From positions 3,090,652 to 3,118,855 of the forward strand of contig FN649733.1 in assembly GCA_000310025.1 (NCBI GenBank): a DNA stretch of 28,204 bases, read 5' to 3'. The DNA is from Ectocarpus siliculosus (taxonomy: Eukaryota > Sar > Phaeophyceae > Ectocarpales > Ectocarpaceae). The position numbers and the translations under genes were made by a program. Under the pieces are notes generated by a model that saw only the letters and a list, made by a program, of their open reading frames with translations, was not told where the DNA came from and did not search any database. Of the stretch, positions 21,001 through 28,204 are shown one piece after another; the first letter of the stretch is position 1, and every line of letters starts with the position of its first letter.

Positions 21001-21832
21001 GTCTTAGGCATTCATCAAATATTAGCCCAATCACTACAGTATGTAGCACTTGTGCACAGGAGGAGACAAGCCCAAGGTTAAGAGGCCCAAGGGCGAAACA
21101 GTTATAGTTTGAGTTGTTGTCCTTCCACCCATGCAGGTCGGAGAATGGGAGGTGAAGCACGCCCTGAGGCAGGGCGAGGAAGAGCTCCGCGGGAAGGATC
21201 TAGCGAGCCGAGAGAGGATCGAAGAGATCCTCGCCACCGTTCGCCAAGAAACGGCTGCTACTGCTGCCTCTCGAAGCGCCACCAATCCGCCGCCACCGCA
21301 GCATGGGAGCGATGCGATCGACCCCGATCGCTTTCCGCACGGCACCAGCCTGGACGATTTCTTCTCTCTCAAGGACGGGCCGGCAGAGATCGAGCCACAG
21401 CTTGCCGCCGCCGCTACGGGTAGGCCGCGATTGATGTTACCGTTGAGCGGCAGCCAGAGGTTTCCCCATGCGGAGGCAAAGCACGACGAAGGTAAAGGGG
21501 GAGCAGGAACCAGCGGCGAGACACCGCCGGAACAAGCTGGCCGAGAAATCACCAGAGGCCCGAGCACCGGAAGGTCGGCAGCAGTGTCGGATGAGGTTTC
21601 AACAACGTCGGGTGAAGGCCCGCCAGGCGCTGCGCGTCATGCCCGGCCGAGGTTGCCTCGAAAGAAAAAGAACTACACCGCTGTTCCTCCTGAAGTGGCC
21701 GCCCTATTTCGTGCACCACTGCTGGTCCCGCGGCACCTCGAACCGCCGATTGCTGGAATAGCGGCGGCGGCGGTGGCGGCGGGCGGCTCAAGACGAGTGA
21801 AACCGGGAGCAAGGGCGCGCATCGTCGGATAG
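15071..21832 (+). CDS. FSIP1-like cilium-associated coiled-coil protein, about 10 exons
   Basis: Probably a structural protein of the flagellum; vertebrate FSIP1 is a testis protein tied to the sperm fibrous sheath and flagellum formation. Exons: 15071-16218, 16748-16998, 17261-17433, 17612-17895, 18213 (or 18174/18192)-18396, 18656-18792, 19174-19271, 19818 (or 19851)-20095, 20574-20687, 21137-21832; phases agree, about 1,120 aa. Residues 1-382 are low-complexity. A charged helix LAKIRELDVRLLRV lies near 478. The part shared with FSIP1 is about 658-738: SFVLRNKRYAARA, LTDEQESLV, SGVWAEITPYGG, LAEINAKLL, in the order seen in FSIP1. A proline run, a charged helix (REQRAKREARCRER) and a C-terminal helix ending in SLDDFFSLKDG follow. 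The ATG follows an in-frame stop at 15044. An extra exon around 20309-20452 is possible, because the frame is open from 20217 to 20765. Family assignment is from remembered motif order, not a search; gene structure is firmer than function. Confidence 0.65.
19902..19943 (+). repeat. Poly-proline / (CCG)n tract in FSIP1-like exon 8
   Basis: CCA and CCG triplets encode eleven consecutive prolines, then Ser and two more prolines. In the reverse frames the same tract gives spurious Gly, Val or Arg runs. Confidence 0.9.
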
Positions 21833-22839
21833 TAGTGTCGGAGGTCAACCGCAGGGAGGAATATGGCACCGAGTTTGGGGTCAAGTATGGGAACTATATG
21901 TTAACCCAGGACGGACGATGATGATACGAACCCTTCTTGATGAACACACCGTGCTCCTTCCAGCACACACGAACATAAAGGACAAGCAGGCAAGACAACA
22001 TAAACAACATAGACTTAACACATGTGTGTCCTCTCTCTCGACAAGCCCCGCGCTTGGACCCGCAACAGCATGCTCCCCAAGCAAGTACATTTATTTCCAA
22101 GATCGGATATCGTATCCAAGTACCCCAAACAGCCCCCCCCCTACTTGACGATGCGACAAACGATCTTGAAGTCCTGCATTTCATGAAAAACAAATCAACC
22201 AATACAAAATTACAGTAGCCACCACGCACTCAGCACAACGCGTTTGCCATTGTCTAGTGTATTCATCCCCATAAGAATCTGCGCTACGTACAACATCAGA
22301 AAAGCGTCGGAAGGATGACGGACATTTCTGAAAAACAGAATCAAAGAGTTGACACAACATCCTCGAACAAAACGAAGTTTCAACTTCTTGGCCAATAAAA
22401 ACGAGCATTCGGAAAGCAGGCCTCAACCATTACTAACAACATGAGGACATGCCAAATCCCCCCTCAACTCAACAATGTCCAGAAATATACAGCTGGTACA
22501 ATCATGTACTGCTGTACATGTGCTTGCCCCCCAGCTGCAACATTCCCCGAAACACAAAAACTCTGTGCCTTCCTTCTCTCACTTTGATAACGGCAAGTTC
22601 GTTTCGTGGTGTGCGACGGTAGCAGGTGGAGGGGTGAGTGAAGTGGTTACAGGGTATACATGTAGACCACATGCATTTTGAACTTCGAAATTTGAACCAA
22701 GCAAGAGGGCACGCGGATGAAAACAAAAAATGCTGTTCCCTTCTGCGTACCCCCCACAGGCACGGTGCAAGGCGCCAGAAAGTCTCAATCAGCAAGTCGC
22801 ACACAGGTCGCACACAGACAGCACTCATCCATTTCTACA
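21833..22839. other. 3' UTR of FSIP1-like gene and promoter region of next gene
   Basis: No coding exon is supported here. A candidate poly(A) signal AATAAA is at 22394-22399. An 11-bp tandem pair GTCGCACACAG occurs at 22796-22817, just before the next start codon. Confidence 0.6.
22394..22399 (+). terminator. Candidate poly(A) signal AATAAA
   Basis: AATAAA lies about 560 bp after the FSIP1-like stop codon, a plausible 3' UTR length for this kind of genome. Confidence 0.35.
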
Positions 22840-25585
22840 ATGAGGGCAGTATTGACCCTCCTGTGCATGGCAGTGGCGGTGGTTGGGAAGAAGCAGGAGG
22901 AGGCATTGAACAAGGACACAACGCCCTTCTGGCTTCGCGACCAGCTCGACGGTAAATGCGTTTTTTTTTTTTTCGATTCCACACTGCTCTCGTTGACGTT
23001 GCCGGTGCAGCTTTGCAGCAGCAGCGGCTCCAATATCAACAATTCGCACGGCCTATGCATATGCATGGGTCAAACTCTGGCGTGGATCGTAGGAGAAGAA
23101 CCGCACCAGCGTCGGGATACGCCACAGTTCCTTGGTTGTTTTTTGGTCGACGTGGATGCTGTGTGCCACAGCACTGGCTGTATTCATGTGTGACTCGGGT
23201 TGGCAAACCGTATCGTATGATATCCTCCACAATGAGCTCTTGTAGAGGTGCTTCCGAATGGAGCCATGCATGTTAGACCTACATTCAGCAAGGCAGCAGT
23301 GCAGTCCACGGAAGGGAATGCCAAGCCATTCATAGATATGCCAAGCCATTCATATCTTCTGCGGTTGGCCGCACCCACTCCTCGAGTGCAGTGCTAAATA
23401 GTCTTTGAGAGCGGGTTCGCCGTTTCCGATAGGCAGCCGCAGCGGTGTGGATTTAGTTCTAAGTGCAGTGGATGTGATCGAGGGGACGATTCTCTCTCAT
23501 CACAACAGCAGTACACGAAATTATTTCCCTGATGCCCTTTCACAATACTCTCCAAGTCTCCCCCCTCTTCCGTGATATGTTGACGGCGTCTGGCTCGCGA
23601 TACAAGTAGCACACACGACGCCTTGAACCATTGGATCCGCAATTCCACGCGCTTCCTCCACGTGGATTCACTGCTGTGGCTCGGAGATTCACTGTGGTGC
23701 CAAGTGTAGGTCGTTCTGACCGTTAGCGGTTACTGAAAATACCTCATCCCCAAGCTAGATTTGGTGCGAGGACTGTGTTGCTAGAGTTTGCTCTCCGTTG
23801 TACTGGCGTTGGCACACCTCGCGGTTCCAGCATCTAGGCTACCGTACTTGACGCAAGATATCACACCCCCTGGACCGATTTTCAAAGCTCGATTGCTCCA
23901 CAGCACAAAGAGCGGCGGTACCGACAAAGGCGGCATGGGAACCGTCTCTCATCGAGCTCTCTGAAATCAATATGGTTTCGTTGATTTCATTTAGACGTCC
24001 TCTTCCTGGTCGTGGAGTGATCGAGCTTAAAAACATTGTCCAGGGGGTCCGATATCTTCTGTCACCGACGGTAGTCTATCGTATACTCTTTATTGCAGCA
24101 CTACCATTCGCTCGCCGTGTCTTGCACAATACGCGTACTCTATGGTGTTTCCTGATGAGCTTGACCACAACCGTTGTGTGGTTGTTTTCCCTGCCATGGG
24201 GACTCCTGCCCGCTAAACCCCTCTGCAGTTTATCGCAGACCACGTCAACGCCCCGACATTAAATAAAAGCCAGGACGTGCACCAAGAAGATGCAGCAGTT
24301 TCACTTTTGTTCCTCGAGAAAAGCAGCGGTTATACCAATTAAGCAATTAAGTTATTTGCAGCCGTCCCATCTCCGCGTTCAACCCCATGTCTTCCGTTGG
24401 CGACTGCAACAGGACACACTTTTTAGGATACGCGTCCAAACGCACACATGCATCCTATCCCGCCATTCTCCTCCGCGGCGCCCCTGCCGAGGGGGCCCCG
24501 TGACTAGAAATCGTGTTCGCTTGTTACCCCTCCGTATGCATTAGACGGGCTTAATTTCGTTAGTTCGAGTTCACCAGTCGGCGCTGCCGATGCAAATTCC
24601 TGAAACACGCACGCGTCTTGTCGTTCATACATTAGTATAGATTTCTCTTTCCAGGAATGTGCTTGGGGCCAGACGGATTCGTGTGCGTGCGACGCCAGCA
24701 GCTTGTGGGTCTTGGCCTTAAAGCACCCCAAGAAGCTGACCCAGGCGTTCGTGAGCATGCTTGCGCCGGAGCCGGGAAAGCATGTGCCTCGGCAGCAGCT
24801 CCGGCGGGATGTTTTCTTCGCGACGACGGGTTGGGGTTTCCAAGTGAGCCGGCGGTTTCGTTTCGTGTGTAACTGTTGTTGTGTTTTGTTTAGAAACTTG
24901 ACATGCAATCACGGAATTGAATTTTCTTTCTTCTTGGCTTGAGTGGTTGCCAAGGGGGGGGGGGCGGGGGGCGAGTTCCTGCTGGGGGGGGGTAACTCTT
25001 CCGACTTGGCTGTTGCTGTACGCCTTGCCCTTTCTTTCGGCTGAGCATTTCGGGTGTTGTCAAGAAAGCTACCCAGTTTGGCGAAACTAAGTGATGATGT
25101 TCTTTATCTTGAGCGGTTTGTAAAACGTCCTTCGAGTCCCCCCTGTCTCACCACGTGGCACGGTTGGAGTATGATTTCGGTCGTGGTGTTCTCAAGGTGA
25201 ATGCGTCAATTTCTTACTCTCCTATTTCTACGCAGGTGTTGCAACCCACTGAGCTCGAACAACGTCGAGGGCAAGGTGATGCCTGATGTGGACGCTCCCG
25301 TGCCGTACTCCACGCTATACATACAAAACACGCAAAGTCTGACTTTCATTGTCGCATCTTTCCCATAATAGCGCTGGAGTCTGTCCGCTGCTTGTGCCCA
25401 CCCTCATTCAACCGGTGTGCCCCCCCCACTCACCCTCTGAACCGACCAGGTGCGGGAGCGGAAACGCCAAGAACATGGGGCTGTCGGACCTCAGCGTGCA
25501 GGGCGATTCGGGCTTCTTGCTGGCGCAGGGAAAGAACTGCCTGGCGAGGGGTCAAGGGAGGCTGCGCAATTCCGCCGACATGCAG
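22840..25585 (+). CDS. Secreted Cys-containing protein, possibly beta-trefoil-like; partial, frames broken
   Basis: Exon 1 (22840-22951) starts with ATG and a typical signal peptide (MRAVLTLLCMAVAVVG), ending RDQLDG before GTAAAT. Later exons by coding bias and splice sites: 24655-24843, 25236-25275, 25450-25585. Exon 1 joins exon 2 in phase, giving LDGMCLGPDGF. Within exon 2 the coding-like frame then moves to CDASSLWVLALKHPKK...LAPEPGK and again to MCLGSSSGG, each a +1 shift. The third frame joins exon 3 (CCNPLSSNNVEGK), but exon 4 (CGSGNAKNMGLSDLSVQG, then GKNCLARGQG) is again one base off. The spacing of CLG, LW, C-G-S-G and CLAR motifs vaguely recalls ricin-type trefoil repeats. Three shifts of the same sign suggest either a decaying gene or base-call errors. 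The 3' end was not found; a next exon after 26757 (starting TGCAGCTCAGCC) is possible. Function unknown. Confidence 0.45.
23318..23354. repeat. 20-bp tandem duplication
   Basis: ATGCCAAGCCATTCATA occurs at 23318-23334 and 23338-23354, a period of 20 bp. It lies in the first intron of the secreted-protein gene. Confidence 0.9.
23836..24077. mobile_element. Foldback / MITE-like element with ~60-bp inverted arms
   Basis: The left arm (about 23836-23905) and right arm (about 24010-24077) are imperfect inverted copies. The left reads CTACCGT..TGACGCAAGATATC, CCCCCTGGACCGATTTTCAA, AGCTCGATTGCTCCAC; the reverse complement of the right reads CTACCGT..TGACAGAAGATATC, CCCCCTGGAC, AAGCTCGATCACTCCAC. 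An inner pair GAAATCAA/TTGATTTC near 23963-23977 closes the fold. There is no coding capacity. It sits in the first intron of the secreted-protein gene, and its arm sequence is shared with 2388-2673. No target-site duplication could be fixed by eye. Confidence 0.65.
24954..24993 (+). repeat. G-run cluster, possible G-quadruplex
   Basis: Runs of eleven, six and nine G residues on the plus strand, separated by one base and a short spacer, inside the intron 24844-25235. They could fold as a G-quadruplex in DNA or in the transcript. Run lengths may be unreliable in this sequence. Confidence 0.6.
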
Positions 25586-25685
25586 GTACAGCAGTAAACA
25601 GTGGTAGTCGTACACAGCAGCAGTGGTATTATTGCAGGTACGGCAGTAATGGTAGTCGTACACAGCAGTAGTGGCAGCGGTACGG
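25586..25685. repeat. CAGCAGT/GGTAGTCGTACA imperfect tandem repeat
   Basis: Words GTGGTAGTCGTACACAGCAG and variants recur at about 25609 and 25651 with CAGCAGTAGTGG spacers, immediately after the last recognised exon of the secreted-protein gene. Confidence 0.7.
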
Positions 25686-25975
25686 CAGTGGTGGTCCCGG
25701 TAGAATGCCGGTGCTACAGCCGTATTCACCGGCATTTGTAGCGGGCAACCGGCATTGTTCAGAGTGATATGAAACAACTTGAACACAGTAGTGGTCCCGG
25801 TATCATGCTGGTGCGATACAGCCGACTTCACCGGCGTTTGTATGTAGCGGGCAACCGGCAATATCCAGAGTGGTACGTAATAACTTGAATATTCCACCTG
25901 TGCGCCAGACGATTTCACCGGCATCATACGACGTTATACCGGGCGACTGGCATTGTACCGGGAACACGACTGATA
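25686..25975. repeat. ~100-bp tandem repeat, two copies plus a decayed third
   Basis: Copies at about 25686-25783 and 25788-25890 share GTGGTCCCGGTA, a GCYGGTGC word, TTCACCGGC, GTAGCGGGCAACCGGCA, CAGAGTG and AACTTGAA in the same order. A third, shorter and more diverged copy follows to about 25970 (TTTCACCGGCATC, CCGGGCGACTGGCATTG). No coding frame runs through all copies. Confidence 0.75.
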
Positions 25976-26029
25976 TGTGTTTTTTGCGCGAGCTTGGTCA
26001 ACCCCGGAGGAGGTATCTAGCCCAACAAA

Positions 26030-26131
26030 CCGCATTTTTGGGACTGTCTTCGCGAGGATTATACCGCATTTTTGGGACTGTCTTCGCGAGGATTATACCG
26101 CATTTTTGGGACTGTCTTCGCGAGGATTATA
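26030..26131. repeat. 34-bp perfect tandem repeat, three copies
   Basis: The unit begins CCGCATTTTTGGGACTG and ends TTCGCGAGGATTATA. Three identical copies start at 26030, 26064 and 26098 without spacers. Perfect identity implies recent expansion or homogenisation. The absence of unique spacers excludes a CRISPR array. Confidence 0.95.
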
Positions 26132-26992
26132 CCTCTGAAATAGAGAGGGGGGCTTCGTATCCTCTTAACCACCAACCCCACCCCCTACTAAATCCAAGCA
26201 CATTGCCCTCTCGAATACCATTAAGTATTTTTTATTGCTTTGGCTGGATGAACTCGGAAGCTTGTAATTTCTCGAGTAGAGACTCGTTGCCGCCCATGCG
26301 TCGAAACGCCCTCGTACCGCAATGCCCCCCACCGCCCAATTTTCCGAAGACCCCTGCTATGGTACGCCTGTGAATCTTTCGGGTTCGCCCGTTCAACACG
26401 GGTGCTGTATCACGTCACTTGCCATTGATGACTGTGGGCTCGAGGACTTGAGCTGTTTTATCGCGGTTTTGCTCTGGGTGGATGGAGAGACGGAGAAACC
26501 CTCGCCTTGGTCCACCCAAGGGAGACAGACGATCTCGGCTCGTATTCTGTATTTTTTGTCAGACACCCGCGAGGCAGCCACGTGTTAGTAGTGTGCTTCG
26601 CTCGTGGCTCTCTCTCTCTCTCTCTCTCTCTCCTTCTGGAAGTGCAGTTAAAGGCCATGAAGCAATCTATCAAGTCGTTTTTACGCCGATAACCAGCTGT
26701 GTATCCGTCCGAGAAATAGTCGCCGGAGCCCTCCCCCTCGTGAGCGGTTGTTCAGGTGCAGCTCAGCCTTCGTACTGCTCGTGGGATTTGTCACGGCCAA
26801 CATGCCGCGCGTGTTGCGGCCCGGGTTTGTAGACAGAACGTCAGGAACTACGATGCACTACACACGACAGGTAGTATTGCCAGGCGTGATTTGGAGCATA
26901 CTCTTCCCCCCCCCCAAAGGTTGACCTTCAGCTTGGTCCCTGCATCCATTTGGTCCGTATAGGTTCTCCTTGAGCCCTATTCCCTCTTTGAA
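26132..26992. other. Region without a supported gene
   Basis: It holds a (CT)n tract at 26608-26632 and a possible exon start after TTGTTCAG at 26756, but no exon chain that I can defend. Short open frames lack the coding bias seen in the genes to the left. Confidence 0.5.
26608..26632. repeat. (CT)n microsatellite
   Basis: About twelve CT units, the same motif as at 13449-13469. Confidence 0.9.
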
Positions 26993-27127
26993 CATTCCGT
27001 ACACCTCTAGACCGTGCTATCCCTCGGTTGCTTCTGTTCGTTTCGTTCTTCTCTATTGCGCAAAGCAAAGAAAACCGAACGAACGGAAGCCCTCGAGGAG
27101 GAGGACGGTCTAGAGGTGTACGGAATG
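26993..27127. repeat. 135-nt hairpin with 22-bp perfect outer stem
   Basis: CATTCCGTACACCTCTAGAC and its next two bases (26993-27014) recur as a perfect inverted copy at 27106-27127. The pairing continues inward imperfectly: GCTTCTGTTCGTT on the left faces AACGAACGGAAGC on the right, and CCTCG faces CGAGG. About ten bases (ATTGCGCAAA) remain as a loop. A transcript would form a long, nearly continuous stem like a microRNA precursor. A foldback element or a local inverted duplication are alternatives. Confidence 0.75.
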
Positions 27128-27166
27128 CTCGAAAAGGGAACGGGATTCAAGGAGTACCTGCACTGA
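27060..27166 (+). other. Exon-like charged reading frame across the right hairpin arm
   Basis: A frame reading KAKKTERTEALEEEDG, then LEVYGMLEKGTGFKEYLH and a stop, runs from the hairpin loop through the right arm. It is lysine/glutamate-rich, unlike random frames nearby, and could be the end of an exon (an AG lies at 27064-27065 region) or a relic of coding DNA that was inverted-duplicated. No start codon is apparent. Confidence 0.25.
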
Positions 27167-27170
27167 CCAA

Positions 27171-27380
27171 ATGGAGGTCAAGTTTAGGACCGAGGACGGT
27201 AGCCTTCGAGAACGTATACGAAGATTTAGGAAGAAGGTAGACAAAGACAACGACAAGTTTAAGTGGGAATGTGGCTCCGAGTGCGAAGACCGGGTTGATG
27301 CAGTTGCAGAATTTCCGTTTTACGAAAAGGGAAGAGAACTGTACGTGACTGAGTCGGGAAAAAAAGAAAGAAGTGCATAG
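27171..27380 (+). CDS. Small charged ORF, 69 aa, unrecognised
   Basis: It starts with ATG just after the stop of the preceding exon-like frame and encodes a very charged, Lys/Glu/Arg-rich product (MEVKFRTEDG, IRRFRKKVDKDNDKFKW, a CGSEC pair of cysteines, ending ESGKKERSA). There is no signal peptide, membrane segment or motif that I recognise. The plus strand is purine-rich here, which alone can yield such frames, so it may be non-coding or part of a degraded element. Confidence 0.25.
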   Translation: MEVKFRTEDGSLRERIRRFRKKVDKDNDKFKWECGSECEDRVDAVAEFPFYEKGRELYVTESGKKERSA

Positions 27381-27820
27381 AGAAGCTTGAGGCATGACAG
27401 CCAGGAGAACGCGGTAGCTATACTGGGGAAGAAGTGGGTTGAATAGGCGGGCAGTGATATCGACAAGATAGATACGCAGGAAAAACATTGTTGAGTCACC
27501 TTTGGCAAAGTAGGAAAGAACGATTGACCATCGGCGATCGGTCCTGTGGGAACAGCCCTCGATTTTCTCGAGGACGCGTGCTCAGTGGTCTAACTACTAA
27601 AGCATGCAAACCATGAGTACGCCCCCCCCCCCTCCGGTTCTCTATGTTGCGCGCACATCGACCAAGAACATGTTGTGATCGCCCCTGAAAAGGAGGTTGG
27701 CCACACGGCTGGGACGGCAAGGTCTCCAGTAGATCATGATCGAATCGCGCAAGACGTCCGAACAACCTTTCTGCTCCGCATTGGACTCATTGTTGTGCTT
27801 ATTCACGCGCCGACTTGCGC
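27381..27820. other. Region without a supported gene
   Basis: No coding exon, RNA gene or inverted repeat could be supported. A poly-C run lies at about 27623-27634. Confidence 0.5.
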
Positions 27821-28204
27821 ACGTTACGCCCCCCCCCCCCCCCCCCCGGGCTTTTGGGGGAATTTTTTCCTCCCCCCCCCCCCTTTTTTACCAAGGGCCC
27901 TGTCTTAAAGGTCGGGGAAACCCCTTTCCCCTTCCGGGGTTTCCAAAACCCCCCCCCAAAAAAAACCGGTTTTAATGGAGGCGGGTTTCGAATTTGCAAC
28001 AAGGGGAACCCTCCCCTTAGGGAAAATCTTTGGCCCGGCGGGGGGGGGGAATGTTTTGTTGGTTTAAAAACCCAAACAATTTTAAATCCTCCAAAGGATT
28101 TGGAAGGAAAAAATTCCGGCCCAAGGCGGTGGCCCTTGGGGTTTTTGGAAAAAAAAAAAACGGGGCCACCCTATCTCCGGGGGGAATTTTCATTTTAATT
28201 TTCC
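27821..28204. other. Low-quality contig end
   Basis: Base composition changes abruptly: nearly every base is part of a run of two to seventeen identical bases (C17, G9, A11, many doublets and triplets), including stacked CCC/GGG/TTT/AAA blocks. This is the pattern of an over-called late Sanger trace rather than natural DNA. Open frames here should be ignored. Confidence 0.8.

Noticed and set aside
26030-26131. CRISPR-like regular repeats
   Set aside because: The copies are contiguous with no spacers and the window is eukaryotic; it is a simple tandem repeat.
27815-28198. 127-aa and 79-aa proline/glycine/lysine-rich open frames at the right end
   Set aside because: They lie wholly in homopolymer-stretched low-quality sequence, and their Pro, Phe and Gly runs follow from the base runs.

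Overview
This window looks like nuclear DNA of a multicellular or flagellated stramenopile, most probably a brown alga (Ectocarpus-like). That is inference from four things: intron-rich genes with GT-AG introns of about 200-1,700 bp, G/C-ending codons in the exons only, many (CT)n and (GCN)n microsatellites with long untranslated stretches, and a gene set combining a putative plastid permease with a cilium-type protein. There are no bacterial operons, and I found no convincing tRNA or rRNA. The first 21 bases are pure G and the last ~380 bases look like low-quality read tail, so the window is probably one whole unfinished contig.

Layout. 1-3043: gene-poor, with an inverted-repeat (foldback) cluster at 2388-2673. 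3044-8066 (+): an eight-exon protein arginine methyltransferase of the PRMT9 type (N-terminal TPR-like region, one intact and one decayed methyltransferase module); all splice phases agree, and one intron appears to be GC-AG. 8067-9343: gap between convergent genes. 9344-12820 (-): a six-exon EamA/DMT-family membrane permease, probably plastid-targeted. 12821-15070: divergent intergenic region. 15071-21832 (+): a long gene of about ten exons whose central part resembles the cilium/sperm-tail protein FSIP1. 21833-22839: intergenic. 22840-25585 (+): a secreted cysteine-containing protein, possibly beta-trefoil-like, whose reading frames do not join cleanly (frameshifted gene or sequence errors). 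Its first intron carries a ~240 bp foldback element of the same family as the 2.4-2.7 kb cluster. 25586-28204: tandem repeats, a strong 135-nt hairpin, a small charged ORF, then the poor-quality end.

The genes are not functionally linked in any way I can see; each has its own promoter region. The most interesting items are the FSIP1-like gene in a probable alga, the PRMT9 gene with a GC-AG intron and a polymorphism-prone alanine tract beside the SAM-binding motif, the foldback repeat family with copies ~21 kb apart, and the miRNA-precursor-like hairpin near 27 kb.
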